A stretch of 7,933 nucleotides of DNA, taken from contig JAHEYM010000177.1 of NCBI GenBank assembly GCA_023251595.1, forward strand, positions 1 to 7,933. Reading direction: 5' to 3'. The DNA comes from Bacteroidota bacterium. GTDB lineage: Bacteria > Bacteroidota > Bacteroidia > AKYH767-A > JABDAW01. Under the pieces are notes generated by a model. It was not told the DNA's origin. It worked only from the letters and a program-made list of their open reading frames with translations, and searched no databases. Numbering within the stretch: position 1 is the first letter of the stretch; every line of letters starts with the position of its first letter. Below, piece by piece: positions 7,134 through 7,933 of this stretch. The position numbers and the translations under genes were made by a program.

Positions 7134-7391
7134 TTATCCATTAATAGCATGATGTTTTACATCCTCTCTCTGATGTTCTGTTGCGAGTGTTTGATGTCCC
7201 TGAGCTTTAACAGTACTTGCCGCAGCTTTGTCATGATTGCCATCCTGGTGATGTTGGGCTGCATCCTGATGATGTTTAGCTGCTTCCTGATGATGTTTCG
7301 CAGCGTTTTTGTGGTTTTCGATTCCTTTTTGATTTTCTGCTGACGAATCTTTAGATTTTTCCGTTTTAGCCGGTGCTGTCATAGGTGTCAT
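7134..7391 (-). CDS. Small His-rich heptad-repeat protein
   Basis: This 85-residue protein has no signal peptide or membrane segment and should be cytoplasmic. After a polar 20-residue start it has three consecutive seven-residue repeats, AAKHHQE, AAKHHQD and AAQHHQD (residues 30-50). These are followed by a conserved-looking segment GNHDKAAASTVKAQGH and the ending EHQREDVKHHAING. Twelve of 85 residues are His. The repeats should form an amphipathic helix with paired His on one face, which could bind metal; this is inference. Similar small proteins occur in other Bacteroidota as hypothetical proteins, as I recall. It lies 143 bases downstream of the ferritin gene on the same strand and is followed by a terminator hairpin. 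A second in-frame ATG is three codons in. Confidence 0.8.
   Translation of the reverse strand: MTPMTAPAKTEKSKDSSAENQKGIENHKNAAKHHQEAAKHHQDAAQHHQDGNHDKAAASTVKAQGHQTLATEHQREDVKHHAING
7241..7303 (-). repeat. Three 21-bp tandem repeats within the His-rich gene
   Basis: Units at 7241-7261, 7262-7282 and 7283-7303 share the plus-strand core TCCTG(A/G)TGATGTT. Each encodes one seven-residue AA(K/Q)HHQ(D/E) heptad on the minus strand. A fourth, degenerate unit encoding ENHKN may precede them. Confidence 0.85.
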
Positions 7392-7448
7392 TTTATTGTA
7401 GTTTACGTTGCAAATAAATCTTTACAACAGCACAAAGGTGTCTTATTA

Positions 7449-7465
7449 ATAACTAAAATAGTTAT
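7449..7465. repeat. Short perfect palindrome between the ferritin and His-rich genes
   Basis: ATAACTA and TAGTTAT are perfect 7-base arms around AAA. The site is 58 bases upstream of the His-rich start codon. It has one G-C pair per arm and no T-run after it, so an operator is more likely than a terminator; the AT-rich context means chance is possible. Confidence 0.3.
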
Positions 7466-7534
7466 ATAATCATTTTCTTTTATTACGGAATTCACACATT
7501 ATTATAAATTTTAACCATTTTGAAATACGGTATT

Positions 7535-7933
7535 TTACACTTTTGTATCTGCTTCTTCCTGAGATTTTTGAAGATCCCGATCTAAAGAGTATAATTCAGT
7601 GCTTCCTACTTCCTGTCCACCTGCTATTTTAATTTTATCCAGTAAATTTCTAGCCATTGTTTCCTCTTCCGCCTGTTCTTTCACAAACCATTGCATAAAA
7701 TTCCATGTTGCCCAATCTTCTTCATCAAAGCTCATTTTTACTAATTTGTAAATGGCTTTCGTATTTTCTACTTCGTGTTCAAATATTTTGGTAAAGCAAC
7801 TATTGATACACTCGGGATTATCATGTGGAGCAGGTACAGCAATAATCTCCACATCAGCACCCCGTTTTAATATATATTTTAAGATCTTCATCATGTGATT
7901 TCTCTCCTCTTCCGAGTGTCGGAAAAGAAATTT
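7535..7933 (-). CDS. Ferritin, C-terminal 132 residues (5' end outside window)
   Basis: The frame is open from the right edge to a TAA at 7535-7537, so the start is missing. Ferritins oxidise Fe(II) and store it as a ferric mineral inside a 24-subunit cytoplasmic cage. The visible part includes the ferroxidase ExxH (E10 and H13 of the visible piece, in SEEERNHMMK), matching E50/H53 of E. coli FtnA. It also includes the helix with HEVENTKAIYKL, whose Glu corresponds to E94, and the last core helix NFMQWFVKEQAEEETMARNLL with the Q and E matching Q127 and E130. The ending ELYSLDRDLQ resembles the FtnA tail GLYxxDxEL. An ATG at 7892-7894 is internal (Met after the ExxH His), not the start. A full FtnA-like protein is about 165-180 residues, so roughly 35-45 residues are outside. 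Confidence 0.93.
   Translation of the reverse strand, partial: KFLFRHSEEERNHMMKILKYILKRGADVEIIAVPAPHDNPECINSCFTKIFEHEVENTKAIYKLVKMSFDEEDWATWNFMQWFVKEQAEEETMARNLLDKIKIAGGQEVGSTELYSLDRDLQKSQEEADTKV

Noticed and set aside
7241..7303. CRISPR-like array
   Set aside because: The 21-base repeats are contiguous with no spacers and encode in-frame heptads.
7149..7343. 64-codon plus-strand hydrophobic open frame
   Set aside because: It is antisense to the His-rich repeats; the Met/Phe/Leu-rich translation is an artefact of the repeated codons.

Overview
The window looks like a chromosomal segment of a Bacteroidota bacterium. It is AT-rich. Starts lack clear Shine-Dalgarno sequences. Two intergenic regions carry matches to the Bacteroidota -7 promoter element TAnnTTTG. 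Several products belong to families I know mainly from this phylum (DUF6600 protein, AraC regulator with an HMA-like domain, small His-rich heptad protein). No tRNA, rRNA, CRISPR array, insertion sequence or phage gene was seen. Genus cannot be assigned.

Layout. (1) 1-602, minus strand: 5' part of an exported DUF6600-type protein, cut by the left edge. (2) 603-864: divergent intergenic region with a probable promoter for the rightward genes. (3) 865-6127, plus strand: five closely spaced genes that probably form one operon. They are an MlaE-type permease, an MlaF-type ATPase (overlapping by 4 bases), an MlaD/MCE-domain protein, an outer-membrane beta-barrel protein with a POTRA-like domain (Omp85-like), and a YihY/BrkB-family inner-membrane protein. 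(4) 6148-6888, minus strand: AraC-type regulator with a degenerate heavy-metal-associated-like domain, converging on the operon with a 20-base gap. (5) 6889-7133: regulatory region with a candidate -7 element, two inverted repeats and a terminator hairpin. (6) 7134-7391, minus strand: small His-rich heptad-repeat protein. (7) 7535-7933, minus strand: C-terminal part of a ferritin, cut by the right edge.

How the genes fit together. The first three operon genes give an inner-membrane MCE lipid-transport complex (permease, ATPase, substrate-binding MCE subunit). No MlaA, MlaB or MlaC gene is present. The fourth gene encodes an Omp85-like outer-membrane protein, which makes it a candidate outer-membrane partner for the MCE system. 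That link is inferred from gene order only. The right-hand block (ferritin, His-rich protein, regulator with a metal-domain-like fold) lies on one strand and may share a metal or stress theme, but the hairpin between the regulator and the other two suggests separate transcription.
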